Below are positions 37,270 through 45,995 of a stretch of DNA of 64,000 nt, one piece after another. Positions within the stretch are counted from its first letter, which is position 1. Each line of letters begins with the position of its first letter. A model generated the notes under the pieces. That model did not search any database. It worked only from the letters and a program-made list of their open reading frames with translations, and was not told where the DNA came from. Position numbers and translations under genes: made by a program. This DNA comes from Ferrovibrio sp964218355 (GTDB lineage: Bacteria; Pseudomonadota; Alphaproteobacteria; Ferrovibrionales; Ferrovibrionaceae): contig NZ_CAXPMC010000021.1 of assembly GCF_964218355.1 (NCBI RefSeq), forward strand, positions 248,001 through 312,000, read 5' to 3'.

Positions 37270-37484
37270 CCCGGCGGATCTGAGGGCGCCGCAGAATCTT
37301 TTGGGCTCCGCGCCGTTCACTGGCCGGCAGCTGCTCGCCTGCTCTTGAAAACCCGCCTGAACTGACTGCAGAAGCAATCCTTTCCGGACAGCGGCCTCAC
37401 GCGCCATGGCGGGGAATGCGGGGCTTCCGGGAATGTTATGCGATCCTGCCGGGCCACCGAGACCCCGCTTTGCGGCTGTCGCCG

Positions 37485-40172
37485 TCAGTATTTCGGCCGC
37501 CGCTTCTCGCGGAAGGCCTGCAGCCCCTCGGCCAGATCGCGACTTGCCAGGTGGGTCTGGAATGCCCGCAATTCGGCACGCATGCCGGTCAGGACCGTAT
37601 CGTCATGCACCGCACGGGCAAGCGCCTTGATGTGTCGCAGCACCGCCGGGCTCTGCCGGGAATAGCCCTGCGCGATCTCCATGGCCCGGTCGCCAAGCCG
37701 CTCTGCCGGCACCACTTCATTGACCAGTCCCCAGTCCATGCATTGCCTGGCCTGGAACAGCTCGGCACTGAACAGCATATGCATGGCATGCACGCTATGC
37801 ATGCGGATCGGCAGCTGGGCCGTTGATCCGGCAGCTGGAACGATGGCGTATTGCGCATGACCGTCGCCGATCCTTGCCGCCTCCGCCGCGATGACGACAT
37901 CGCAGGCAAGGATCAGCTCCAGCCCCCCGGCCACCGCCACACCATTGACCGCAGCGACGACGGGCATGGGCAGGGCTGCCAGTTTACGCAGTACCCGCTG
38001 GTTATAGGCCAGCGTATCGAGCAGCGAGGGCGGGTCGAGCTCCAGCTCCCTGCCGAACTGCAGCAGGTCGCCACCGGCGCAGAAGGCGCGGCCGGCACCT
38101 GTAATAATGACGGCCCGCGCCGAATCCTCGGCATGCAGCCGGTCCAGTACGCGATCCAGCGCCTGCATGACCTCGGCCGACAGCGCGTTCATGGCGGCTG
38201 GCCGGTTCAGGGTGATGGTGGCGACATGACCCGACCGATTCAGCAGTACCGGGTCGGTGGCCGTCCCGGCCGCCGGCAGCTCGGCCGGCGGCCGTGCGAC
38301 AACATCGTATTGCTGCGGCAAAGGCTCCAGTGCGGCCTGCAGCGCCCGGACAGCAGCGCCGTCCGAAGTTGTGATCTCGATCCGCACCACCGTGTTCAGC
38401 CGCTCGTCCCTGGCCACCGTTATCTGTGGCTGCACGGTGGCCCCGAAGAGCTGCATGACTTCGGCCCGTGCCTTTTCCGCGATGGCGCGGTCGCGCAGGT
38501 CTGCCTTGACGATCTTGCCGACCGCCGTGGTCGGCAGGGCGTCGATCCGGAAAATCCGCTTCGGCTTTGCCGGCGGTTCGGCGATCGCCGCGGCAAGATG
38601 GCTTTCGAGGGCATCGATATCGAGGGTGGCGCCCTCCGCTGGTACCACGAACAGCACCGGGACCTCGCCGGCATAGGCATCCGGCATCCCGACCGCGGCA
38701 CTGATCTGTACGCCAGGAAAGATATTGGCAACATCCTCGATATCGGCCGGATTGATGTTGTGGCCGCTGCGGACGATCAGGTCCTTCTCGCGGCCGGTTA
38801 GGACAAGGCGCTGGTCCGCGGTCAGATAGCCGACATCCCCGGTGATCAGCCAGCCATCGGCGCTGCGGATACCCCGGTTATGGGCAGGATCGACATAACC
38901 CGGGAATACCTGCGGTCCCGTGACCTGGACCACGCCGCTTTCCAGCGGCGCGCAGGACGCACCCGCGCGCGCGGGGTCAAGGCTGGTGATGCGGGTCCGG
39001 GCGAAAGGCGCGCGGAAGCCGACACTCCCCTGTACCGGCGTGATGCGTCCGGGATTGAAGGCGATGGCCGCCGCGGTTTCGGTCATCCCGTAGGTTTCAT
39101 AGAGCGGAATGCCGGTACGGGACTGGAAGCGGTCGCTGACCGCCTTCGGGCAGACGGCCCCGCCGGTCAGTCCCATGCGGACGGATGAGACATCGGCCCC
39201 GCCCATGGGAATGTCGGTGATGGCCGCAATCGAGGTCGGCACGCCACCAACAATGGTCACCCCGAAGGCCTCCACGATCTTCCAGTAGGTGGAGATGACG
39301 CCCTTGTCACGCAGGCCATAGGGCGACGGCACGATCATATGGCCGCCGGCTGCCAGAACCGACAGCCCCGCCGTGATGGTGCCGCCGACATGGAAGAAGG
39401 GAAAGCCATTGATGACGACGTCCCGCTCGTCCAGCCCGTGCACCTGAGCGAAGCTCCAGGCGGCATGGATCTGGTTGCCATGCGTCAGCTGGACAAGCTT
39501 CGGGCGGCCGGTGGTGCCGCCGGTATGAAACAGGGCGCAGACCGTATCCCGGCCGGCCGTGCTGGCGAAATCAAGGCCGTCGTCCCGGCATGCCTGCTGC
39601 TCGGTCTGGAAATCCAGCAGGCCTGGATCGAGGCCGTCGGCGGCGCCCAGCACCACGATGTTCCGCAGGGTCGGCGTCAGCGCGATGACCTCCTGCGCTT
39701 TCCGCCAGATTTCGGCATCCAGCGCCTCTGCCGGAATGACCAGGGTCGCGGCAGCTTCCGAGACCAGCAGATCGGCGATGACCCGCGCGTTCAGCAGGTA
39801 GTTGATCGTGCTGGCCACGCCACTGGTCTGCGCCCCCAGCAGTGCCTCGGTCATCCCCTGCAGGATCGGCGTCAGGAAGGCGACCGTGCTTCCGCCCACC
39901 CCGGCGCCGGCCTCGGCATTGAGCCGGTGGAAGAAATTGGCCGCGCGGATGATCGCCCTGTACAGATCGGCATGGGACAGCGTCGCCGACCGGCCGGCAT
40001 AGCCGCCGGCAGGAATAGTCGTCAGGGCCGGCCGGTCCGGATGCTGCTCCGCCGTGGCACAGAACAGGTCGAGCAGGGTTTGCGCCGGGATCAGGTCGTC
40101 GTAGGGCTGCGCCTCCAGCGCCTCGATATCCGCAATCGACGTGATGGTCCCGACCGCTCTGGTGGTCTTCAT
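37485..40172 (-). CDS. Acyl-CoA synthetase fused to a crotonase (enoyl-CoA hydratase-like) domain
   Basis: 895 residues in two parts. Residues 1 to about 635 are an AMP-forming acyl-CoA synthetase with P-loop FHTGGTTGRPKL, YETYGMTETAA, WLITGDVGYL, RSGHNINPADIED and the catalytic lysine in TTAVGKIVKADL. From about 642 to the end is a crotonase fold with NRPAAMNALS and oxyanion-hole motifs AFCAGGDL and GVAVAGGLEL. The two glutamates of classical enoyl-CoA hydratase align without gaps to His (GDGHAQY) and His (HAMHML), so ordinary hydration is doubtful; isomerase, lyase or thioesterase chemistry is possible. The protein would activate an acid and transform its CoA ester in one chain. It starts 18 bases after the ABC ATPase gene, so it is in the transporter operon. 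Confidence 0.88.
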   Translation of the reverse strand: MKTTRAVGTITSIADIEALEAQPYDDLIPAQTLLDLFCATAEQHPDRPALTTIPAGGYAGRSATLSHADLYRAIIRAANFFHRLNAEAGAGVGGSTVAFLTPILQGMTEALLGAQTSGVASTINYLLNARVIADLLVSEAAATLVIPAEALDAEIWRKAQEVIALTPTLRNIVVLGAADGLDPGLLDFQTEQQACRDDGLDFASTAGRDTVCALFHTGGTTGRPKLVQLTHGNQIHAAWSFAQVHGLDERDVVINGFPFFHVGGTITAGLSVLAAGGHMIVPSPYGLRDKGVISTYWKIVEAFGVTIVGGVPTSIAAITDIPMGGADVSSVRMGLTGGAVCPKAVSDRFQSRTGIPLYETYGMTETAAAIAFNPGRITPVQGSVGFRAPFARTRITSLDPARAGASCAPLESGVVQVTGPQVFPGYVDPAHNRGIRSADGWLITGDVGYLTADQRLVLTGREKDLIVRSGHNINPADIEDVANIFPGVQISAAVGMPDAYAGEVPVLFVVPAEGATLDIDALESHLAAAIAEPPAKPKRIFRIDALPTTAVGKIVKADLRDRAIAEKARAEVMQLFGATVQPQITVARDERLNTVVRIEITTSDGAAVRALQAALEPLPQQYDVVARPPAELPAAGTATDPVLLNRSGHVATITLNRPAAMNALSAEVMQALDRVLDRLHAEDSARAVIITGAGRAFCAGGDLLQFGRELELDPPSLLDTLAYNQRVLRKLAALPMPVVAAVNGVAVAGGLELILACDVVIAAEAARIGDGHAQYAIVPAAGSTAQLPIRMHSVHAMHMLFSAELFQARQCMDWGLVNEVVPAERLGDRAMEIAQGYSRQSPAVLRHIKALARAVHDDTVLTGMRAELRAFQTHLASRDLAEGLQAFREKRRPKY

Positions 40173-40190
40173 GCGCTGGCTCCAGGGGGC

Positions 40191-41687
40191 TCAGTGAACC
40201 GCTGCATACATGATGGTTTCCTCGTCGGTCTCGCCGCCGGTGAATTCCTCGACGATGCGGCCCTGGCGCGACACCAGAATGCGGTCGGACAGGTGCAGGA
40301 TCTCCGGCAGGTAGGAGGAGATGACCACCACGGCCATGCCCTCATCGGCCAGGCGGTTGATCAGCTGGTGGATCTCGGCAATGGCGCCGACATCGACGCC
40401 CCTGGTCGGCTCATCGAAGATGATCAGCCTGGGCTTCTGTACCAGCGCCTTGCCAACCACCACTTTCTGCTGATTACCGCCGGACAGTTCGATGACCTTG
40501 GCATCCGAATTGATCACCCGGATGTTCAGCGTTCTGGTCCAGTCATCGGCGATCTGCCGCATCTCAGCCATGCTGACGATTTTCGACCGACTCTGCCCAC
40601 CGGCCATGGCGGCGATATACATGTTCTCGGCCACCGACATGGTTTCGAAGAAGCCTTCCAGCTTGCGATCCTCGGTGACGTAGATGATGCCGTCGCGGAT
40701 GGCGGGGCGCGGCACGCGATAGCGCACCGGGCGGTCATCCAGGCGAACCTGCCCGCCATGGAAAAAATCCCGCTTCATGATACCGGCAATCACCTTGGCG
40801 GTTTCGGTGCGGCCCGAACCGATCAGGCCGAAGATGCCGGTGATCTGGCCGGCAAACACCGAGAATGTGTTGTTGCGCACCATGGTGCCCATCGACAGAT
40901 TCTGCACGCTCAGAACCTTGCGGCCGGCCGGCCGTACATGCTGTCGCCCGCCCCTGCCATAAAGTTCGGCCGACAAGGTGCGGCCGACCATGTCACGCAC
41001 GATACGGTCGCGATCGAAACTGTCGGTACGGTCGGTGACAACATGCTCGCCGTCGCGCAGGATGGTGATGCGGTCGGAAATCTGCAGCGCCTCTTCCAGC
41101 GCATGGGAAATGAAGATGATCGATACGTCGCGTTCCCGCAGCCGTTTGACCAGCGCGAAAAAATGGTGTTTTTCCTCGGGCGTCAGCGTGCCGGTCGGCT
41201 CGTCGAAGATGATCACCCGTGCCTTGTGATGCACCGCGCGGGCGATTTCCACCATCTGCTTCTGTCCGGCACCGAGGCTGGAAACCAGCGCGGTCGGATC
41301 CACCGGGAAATTCAGCGACTGCAGGAACTGCTGCGCCGCGATATAGATGCCGCGCAGACGATTGAACCAGCGGGCATCACCGAGATACAGGTTCTGCGCC
41401 ACCGTCAGGGAGGGCACCAGGCTGGTCTCCTGGTAGACCATGGCAATACCCTTGCTCAGCGCATCGGACGGGCTGCTCAGTTCCACCGGCTGCCCGTCGA
41501 TCAGGATCGCGCCGGCCGTGGGCGCGACAACGCCCGCCAGCATCTTGGTCAGGGTTGATTTGCCGGCCCCATTCTCGCCGAGAAGCGCATGCACCTCACC
41601 TTGCTCAAGTGTGAAAGTGACATCCTTCACAGCAGGAACGCCACGATATTCCTTGGTGCCTTGCCGGAGTTCGAGAATTGCCGTCAT
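40191..41687 (-). CDS. Ribose-type ABC ATP-binding protein with two nucleotide-binding domains
   Basis: 498 residues, the normal RbsA/MglA length. The first domain has Walker A GENGAGKSTLTKML, signature LGAGQKQMVEIARAV and Walker B VIIFDEPTGTL. The second has a degenerate P-loop (GLIGSGRTETAKVI), signature LSGGNQQKVVVGKAL and Walker B LIIFDEPTRGVDVGA, as in the carbohydrate CUT2 family. It powers the two permeases of this operon. It lies 15 bases after the free propeller gene. Confidence 0.94.
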   Translation of the reverse strand: MTAILELRQGTKEYRGVPAVKDVTFTLEQGEVHALLGENGAGKSTLTKMLAGVVAPTAGAILIDGQPVELSSPSDALSKGIAMVYQETSLVPSLTVAQNLYLGDARWFNRLRGIYIAAQQFLQSLNFPVDPTALVSSLGAGQKQMVEIARAVHHKARVIIFDEPTGTLTPEEKHHFFALVKRLRERDVSIIFISHALEEALQISDRITILRDGEHVVTDRTDSFDRDRIVRDMVGRTLSAELYGRGGRQHVRPAGRKVLSVQNLSMGTMVRNNTFSVFAGQITGIFGLIGSGRTETAKVIAGIMKRDFFHGGQVRLDDRPVRYRVPRPAIRDGIIYVTEDRKLEGFFETMSVAENMYIAAMAGGQSRSKIVSMAEMRQIADDWTRTLNIRVINSDAKVIELSGGNQQKVVVGKALVQKPRLIIFDEPTRGVDVGAIAEIHQLINRLADEGMAVVVISSYLPEILHLSDRILVSRQGRIVEEFTGGETDEETIMYAAVH

Positions 41688-41702
41688 TGCCGGACCCTGC
41701 CT

Positions 41703-42773
41703 TTACGAATCGAGATCGAGTCTGACCACGACATCGTCGCCGCGCGATGCCGCATAGACTGAATTGCCGATCACGACAGCACCGGTAATGCCATGCGTCG
41801 CGCCATCGGCACGGCTCTGGAAGCTGTCACAGGGCAACCCCTGCCCGTCGAGCAGGACGACCATGCCAAAGGACAGGGTCGGCGCCCACGGCTTGAGGAT
41901 GCCCAGATGCTTGACGCCGCCGCCCTGCAGCGGCTCGTAGAAGGACCGACCGCTGCGCCAGGTGGGCGCGACCCAGTAGGCCGGTTCGATTTCCGCCATC
42001 ATCCGGCGTCGATAGGCATTCTCGCGCAGGATGAATTCCACCAGCTGGTTGCGCGGAGCGAACATGGTCATGACATAGCCGCCGGGCCGGCCGCCGATAT
42101 GGCCGGGATAGCCGGGCAGATCGCCCTGCAATTGCCGCCGCACCGCGCCGCTGTCACGGTCCAGCAGGATGATCCGGTGCCGCCAGCTCTCCGAAACGAT
42201 CAGACCGTCGTCAGACAGGGCGATGCCGGCCGGATAGGCAAGGCCGCCGGCAATGCGGTGATGACGGCCGCTGCGCAGGTCGAGACGCCAGACCGATCCC
42301 GATGCATTGCGCTCCATCAGATCGCGCTGCCAGGCGGTCGGCAGGTTCTGCGCCGATCCGTGACAAACATAGAGGGCGCCGTCTTCCTCGGTCAGCGCCG
42401 TCGGGCAACGCGCGCCATCCACGGCCGGAAAGACAACTCCATCGAACTCGCCGCCGGCGATAACGATCCGGCCATCCTCGAGGCCCATGGCGATGCCGCC
42501 GGCGGCTGGCGCCAGGCAGCTGATAGCCGCACCGGCGCGGTGCAGTATCCGGCTCCGGTCGCCCGCGGCCAGCAGAAGCAACTCGTTGCCGGAGCCTGCC
42601 ACGAGACCGTCATGGCTGGCGACGATGCCGGACGGCGCCGCCACGGGGATACGCTCCGGTGCGTCGTCGAGCCGTCGGTTCGGCCGCAGCACGCCGTCCA
42701 GCGCCGGAACGGTGATCGCGCTGTCGCCGCGACCGAGAAAGGAATCGAGCGCCCGGGTGAAGAAAAACGTCAT
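41703..42773 (-). CDS. Free-standing strictosidine-synthase/SMP-30-like beta-propeller protein
   Basis: 356 residues from the ATG at 42773, overlapping the preceding stop as ATGA. There is no signal peptide, so it is probably cytoplasmic. Repeating blades are visible (PSGIVASHDGLVAG, LYVCHGSAQN, GSVWRLDLRSG). The conserved core GLAYPAGIALSDDGLIVSESWRHRIILLD and DLPGYPGHIGGRPGGYVMTMFAPR resembles strictosidine synthase-like and gluconolactonase families, which hydrolyse lactones or esters in bacteria. The same core is in the propeller fused to the permease next door, so the two are paralogues. Catalytic metal ligands were not assigned. An intracellular lactonase/esterase or ligand-sensing role are both possible. 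Confidence 0.8.
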   Translation of the reverse strand: MTFFFTRALDSFLGRGDSAITVPALDGVLRPNRRLDDAPERIPVAAPSGIVASHDGLVAGSGNELLLLAAGDRSRILHRAGAAISCLAPAAGGIAMGLEDGRIVIAGGEFDGVVFPAVDGARCPTALTEEDGALYVCHGSAQNLPTAWQRDLMERNASGSVWRLDLRSGRHHRIAGGLAYPAGIALSDDGLIVSESWRHRIILLDRDSGAVRRQLQGDLPGYPGHIGGRPGGYVMTMFAPRNQLVEFILRENAYRRRMMAEIEPAYWVAPTWRSGRSFYEPLQGGGVKHLGILKPWAPTLSFGMVVLLDGQGLPCDSFQSRADGATHGITGAVVIGNSVYAASRGDDVVVRLDLDS

Positions 42774-44890
42774 TTGCCGCCCCAGTAGGATTGCGGGCCG
42801 GTCCACTGCGGATCGGCGTCCGGCAATGGCAGCCTGCCGATCCGGTTGTTGAAGATGCCGCCGATATAGAGATGCCCGCGGTGCTCGCGCATCGAGGTGA
42901 TCATCGGGTGATTTTCGCCGCCGAGATCCCAGAGCACGTCGAGGATGCGGCCGCGTTCATCGAAGCGGACGACGCAGCCGGTGTTGATATTGGGAAACAG
43001 CCACTCGTCGGGCGCCACCCGCCGCGCCATCCGCCGCCGGAAGCCCGGCATCTTCAGTGCCAGATCCATGCTGGGCGTGCGCACGCCAACCAGCGCCAAC
43101 CAGTAGGTGCCATCAGAAGCACGGTTGATATTGTCGGGATGGCCGGGCAGGTCCGGGATCACCGTTTCGACCGTGCCGGCCTTGGGTCCACCAAAATAGT
43201 AGCGGCTGACGCTGCAGCTCCAGGTTTCGGCGAACAGGAACGATTCGCCGTCATGGGTCATGCAGATGCCATTCGGAAAATTCAGGTTCCGCAGCACCGT
43301 GCGCGTCGTATTCGTGCGCGGGTCGTAGCAGATGATGCGGCCGTTGCCGCGCGACTCGAGACCATCGATCGGCCATTCGTGCATCTCGTAGCGGATCGTC
43401 GCCTCGCTGAAGAAAATGCGGCCATCGGGAGCGATGTCCAGATCGTCGGCCAGCCGCAGCCGCGCATCATCAATGATCGAAAATGGCGTGCGGTTGGTCT
43501 CGTCGGTCAGCTTGCTGATCTGGCGGTCGGGGCCGATGCGATACAGACCCATACCGCCGATGCAACAGATCAGCGCACCGTCGCGGGCGAAAGCCATGCC
43601 GAGTGGCCGGCCACCGACATGGGCGAAGACTTCCTGCCGGCTGTAGTCGGGCGCGAAGAAACGGACGATGTCGCCGGTACGCGTACCGGCATAGATGTGA
43701 TCGTTCTCATCGAGGATCACATCTTCCGGCCCGTCGACCTGGTTCAGGCCGACCAGCGACACGTCGCGCAGGCGATCGTTCAGCGCATAGGGCGAGGCCG
43801 ATCCCCGTTCGGTGCCGGGCGGTTCGGGCAGGCTGCGGAAGGCGGGCGAGACATAGACCTTGGCCAGCACCTTGTGGCGGTTCTTCAGCCAGCGCACGTC
43901 GATGGCCACGGCAGCCAGCAGGATGATACCGAGGATCAGTGAATTGGCGCCGCTGCCGGCACCTACGCGCACCAGGCCGTTGATGATGATCATCACGGTG
44001 ATGGCGCCCAGCACGGCTTTGGCTGCCGAGCCGCGGCCGCCGCCGAGGCTGTTGCCGCCGAGCACCGCTGCCGTCAGCACGGTGATCTCCAGACCAATCC
44101 CGACATCGGATCCGGCGCCGCCGAGGCGGGCGGCGAACAGGAAACCGGCCAGCGCCGCCAGTGTGCCCGACACCACATAGGTCAGGCAGACGGTGCGGCG
44201 GACATGGATCCCGACATTGTGAGCGGAGCGACGCGAGCCGCCGACCGCCATCAGGTGCCAGCCCGGACGGGTGCGGCTGAGCACCACATGCACGACGATG
44301 GCGATAACGATGAACAGTGCGAAACTGAACGGTACCTGGGCGATCTTGCCGTCGCCGATGAACTCCCAGAGATCGGAATCGGGGAAACCGGCCGAAATCT
44401 GCACCGCGTATTTCAGCAGCAGCATATCGACGATGGAGCGCACGATGATCAGGGTGACCAGAGTGGTGAGGAAGGCGCGCAGCCGCAGGTAGCCGATCAG
44501 CAGGCCGTTGACCAGGCCGACGCCGGCACCGACCGCCAAGGTAACCACGAGGGCGGCCCCGACCGGCAGGCCGAAGATGTTCATCATCGCCAGCGCGGTG
44601 ATATTGGCCAGCGCCAGCACCGAGCCGACGCTGAGATCGATGCCGCCGGCCAGCATGACGATGGTCATGGCCACGACCACCAACCCGAACTCGCCCAGCT
44701 GCCGCGTCAGTGCGGTCAGGCTGCCGATGCTGAGGAAATCCGGCACCGCGATACCAAAGCCGGCCAGAACGATGACGAGGATCGAGAACGGGATGGCGTT
44801 GTCGATCCATCTTTTCGCGAGGATTTCACCGACGATATGGTCAGGGACCAACCGGTAGCGCCAGTAGGCAAGGGTATCTGTTATCGACAT
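42770..44890 (-). CDS. Ribose-type ABC permease fused to a cytoplasmic beta-propeller domain
   Basis: 706 residues. Residues 1-340 form an RbsC-like permease with eight to ten helices and the motifs MLAGGIDLSVGSVLALANI (about 79) and VLTAAVLGGNSLGGGRGS (about 271). After a linker (341-375) a six-bladed propeller of about 320 residues follows: NQVDGPEDVILDENDHIYAGT, LADDLDIAPDGRIFFSEA, NLNFPNGICMTHDGESFLFAETW and DLPGHPDNINRASDGTYWLAL, the strictosidine synthase-like pattern. RbsC-type permeases place the C-terminus in the cytoplasm, so the propeller should face imported substrate. Both halves look intact and the frame is continuous, so it is a true fusion. It is third gene in its operon, overlapped by the free propeller gene. 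Confidence 0.87.
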   Translation of the reverse strand: MSITDTLAYWRYRLVPDHIVGEILAKRWIDNAIPFSILVIVLAGFGIAVPDFLSIGSLTALTRQLGEFGLVVVAMTIVMLAGGIDLSVGSVLALANITALAMMNIFGLPVGAALVVTLAVGAGVGLVNGLLIGYLRLRAFLTTLVTLIIVRSIVDMLLLKYAVQISAGFPDSDLWEFIGDGKIAQVPFSFALFIVIAIVVHVVLSRTRPGWHLMAVGGSRRSAHNVGIHVRRTVCLTYVVSGTLAALAGFLFAARLGGAGSDVGIGLEITVLTAAVLGGNSLGGGRGSAAKAVLGAITVMIIINGLVRVGAGSGANSLILGIILLAAVAIDVRWLKNRHKVLAKVYVSPAFRSLPEPPGTERGSASPYALNDRLRDVSLVGLNQVDGPEDVILDENDHIYAGTRTGDIVRFFAPDYSRQEVFAHVGGRPLGMAFARDGALICCIGGMGLYRIGPDRQISKLTDETNRTPFSIIDDARLRLADDLDIAPDGRIFFSEATIRYEMHEWPIDGLESRGNGRIICYDPRTNTTRTVLRNLNFPNGICMTHDGESFLFAETWSCSVSRYYFGGPKAGTVETVIPDLPGHPDNINRASDGTYWLALVGVRTPSMDLALKMPGFRRRMARRVAPDEWLFPNINTGCVVRFDERGRILDVLWDLGGENHPMITSMREHRGHLYIGGIFNNRIGRLPLPDADPQWTGPQSYWGGK

Positions 44891-44964
44891 CTGCGGGCCT
44901 GAATCTGGGAATCAGAATCCGGACCGGGCGCCGCTTCCGCGCATCCCGGTCCGGAGTGACGCGA

Positions 44965-45960
44965 TTACTTCTTGGCTTCCAGCGTCCAGCAGGCGCCGGG
45001 CTTCATATTGTCCTTGGTGATGAAGGTCAGCGGCGAGAACAGCGTCGTCTTCGTTGCGCCGGGCTTCGATTTGTTCTGGAACAGCGACTTGATGATGTTG
45101 GCGATATCGCGCGCCTGGTTCGGTACGTCGTAGCTGACCACCTCGCTGTAGACACCCTTATTCAGATTGTCGCAGGCGGCCTGGTTGCCCCCGCCCTGGG
45201 TGATCCAGTAGACGTTTTTACCGGATTCGCGGATCGCCGCACCGGTGCCGACATCCATCACATCCCAGAAGCCGACGCCACCGCACAGATCGGGGTGCTG
45301 CTGCAGCACAGTGGCCATGATGCTGCGGGCCTTGGTTGCATCCCAGTCGGCCGCCTGGTTGGAGACGACCTTCATTTCCGGATGCTTGGAGAGGACGTTG
45401 TTAAGGCCCTTCATCTGGTAGGCGCTGGCCGCGGCGGTCAGCACGCCCTGCATGATGGCGATCTTGCCGTTGCCGCCATTGGCGGGCGAGCATTTCTGCA
45501 CAAGGCGGTTGGCGATCTGCTCGCCCATGCCGACATAGTCGGCCCCGGCGAAACCGTCGGTCGAATAGCTGGAGCGCATGTTGACCTGGATGACATGGAT
45601 GCCGGCTTCCTCGGCGCGCTTGAGCAGGCGGGCATAGGATTGCACATCCGGATTATGCACCACCATGGCATCGGGCTTTTCCGCGATCAGCGAGGTGATC
45701 GCCTGGGCGCCGGCATCGGTGTTCCAGTTCGGATCGCGGATCTCGAATTTGACACCGAGCGGTTCGAGCGCGGCGCGGATGCCGGCCGCCCAGCCTTCGG
45801 TAAGGTCGAAGCCCATGGCAATGGGCACGAAGGCGACGCGCTTGCCCTTGAAGGCGTCGTAATAGGATGCCCGCGCGGGATCGTCGATCCCCTGCGCGGC
45901 GGCCGAGGCCCCGGCCGCCACGATCGCGGCGGCAGCGAGCAGCGCTGTAATACCCTTCAT
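44965..45960 (-). CDS. Ribose-type ABC substrate-binding protein
   Basis: 331 residues. A signal peptide (MKGITALLAAAAIVAAGASAAAQG) ends near residue 23. The body is a Peripla_BP_4 fold: KRVAFVPIAMGFDLTEGWAAGIRAALEPLGV, NWNTDAGAQAITSLIAEKPDAMVVHNPD and GVGFWDVMDVGTGAAIRESGK. Sugars are the usual ligands of this class, but the downstream CoA ligase makes a non-sugar ligand just as likely. It lies 35 bases after the first permease gene. Confidence 0.92.
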   Translation of the reverse strand: MKGITALLAAAAIVAAGASAAAQGIDDPARASYYDAFKGKRVAFVPIAMGFDLTEGWAAGIRAALEPLGVKFEIRDPNWNTDAGAQAITSLIAEKPDAMVVHNPDVQSYARLLKRAEEAGIHVIQVNMRSSYSTDGFAGADYVGMGEQIANRLVQKCSPANGGNGKIAIMQGVLTAAASAYQMKGLNNVLSKHPEMKVVSNQAADWDATKARSIMATVLQQHPDLCGGVGFWDVMDVGTGAAIRESGKNVYWITQGGGNQAACDNLNKGVYSEVVSYDVPNQARDIANIIKSLFQNKSKPGATKTTLFSPLTFITKDNMKPGACWTLEAKK

Positions 45961-45995
45961 GGTTTCCTCCCGTTGGGTTTGTTTATGTACTGACT

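Noticed and set aside
39339..41558. 739-residue plus-strand reading frame
   Set aside because: It runs opposite the ligase-crotonase and ABC ATPase genes, both with intact family motifs, and shows no domain of its own.
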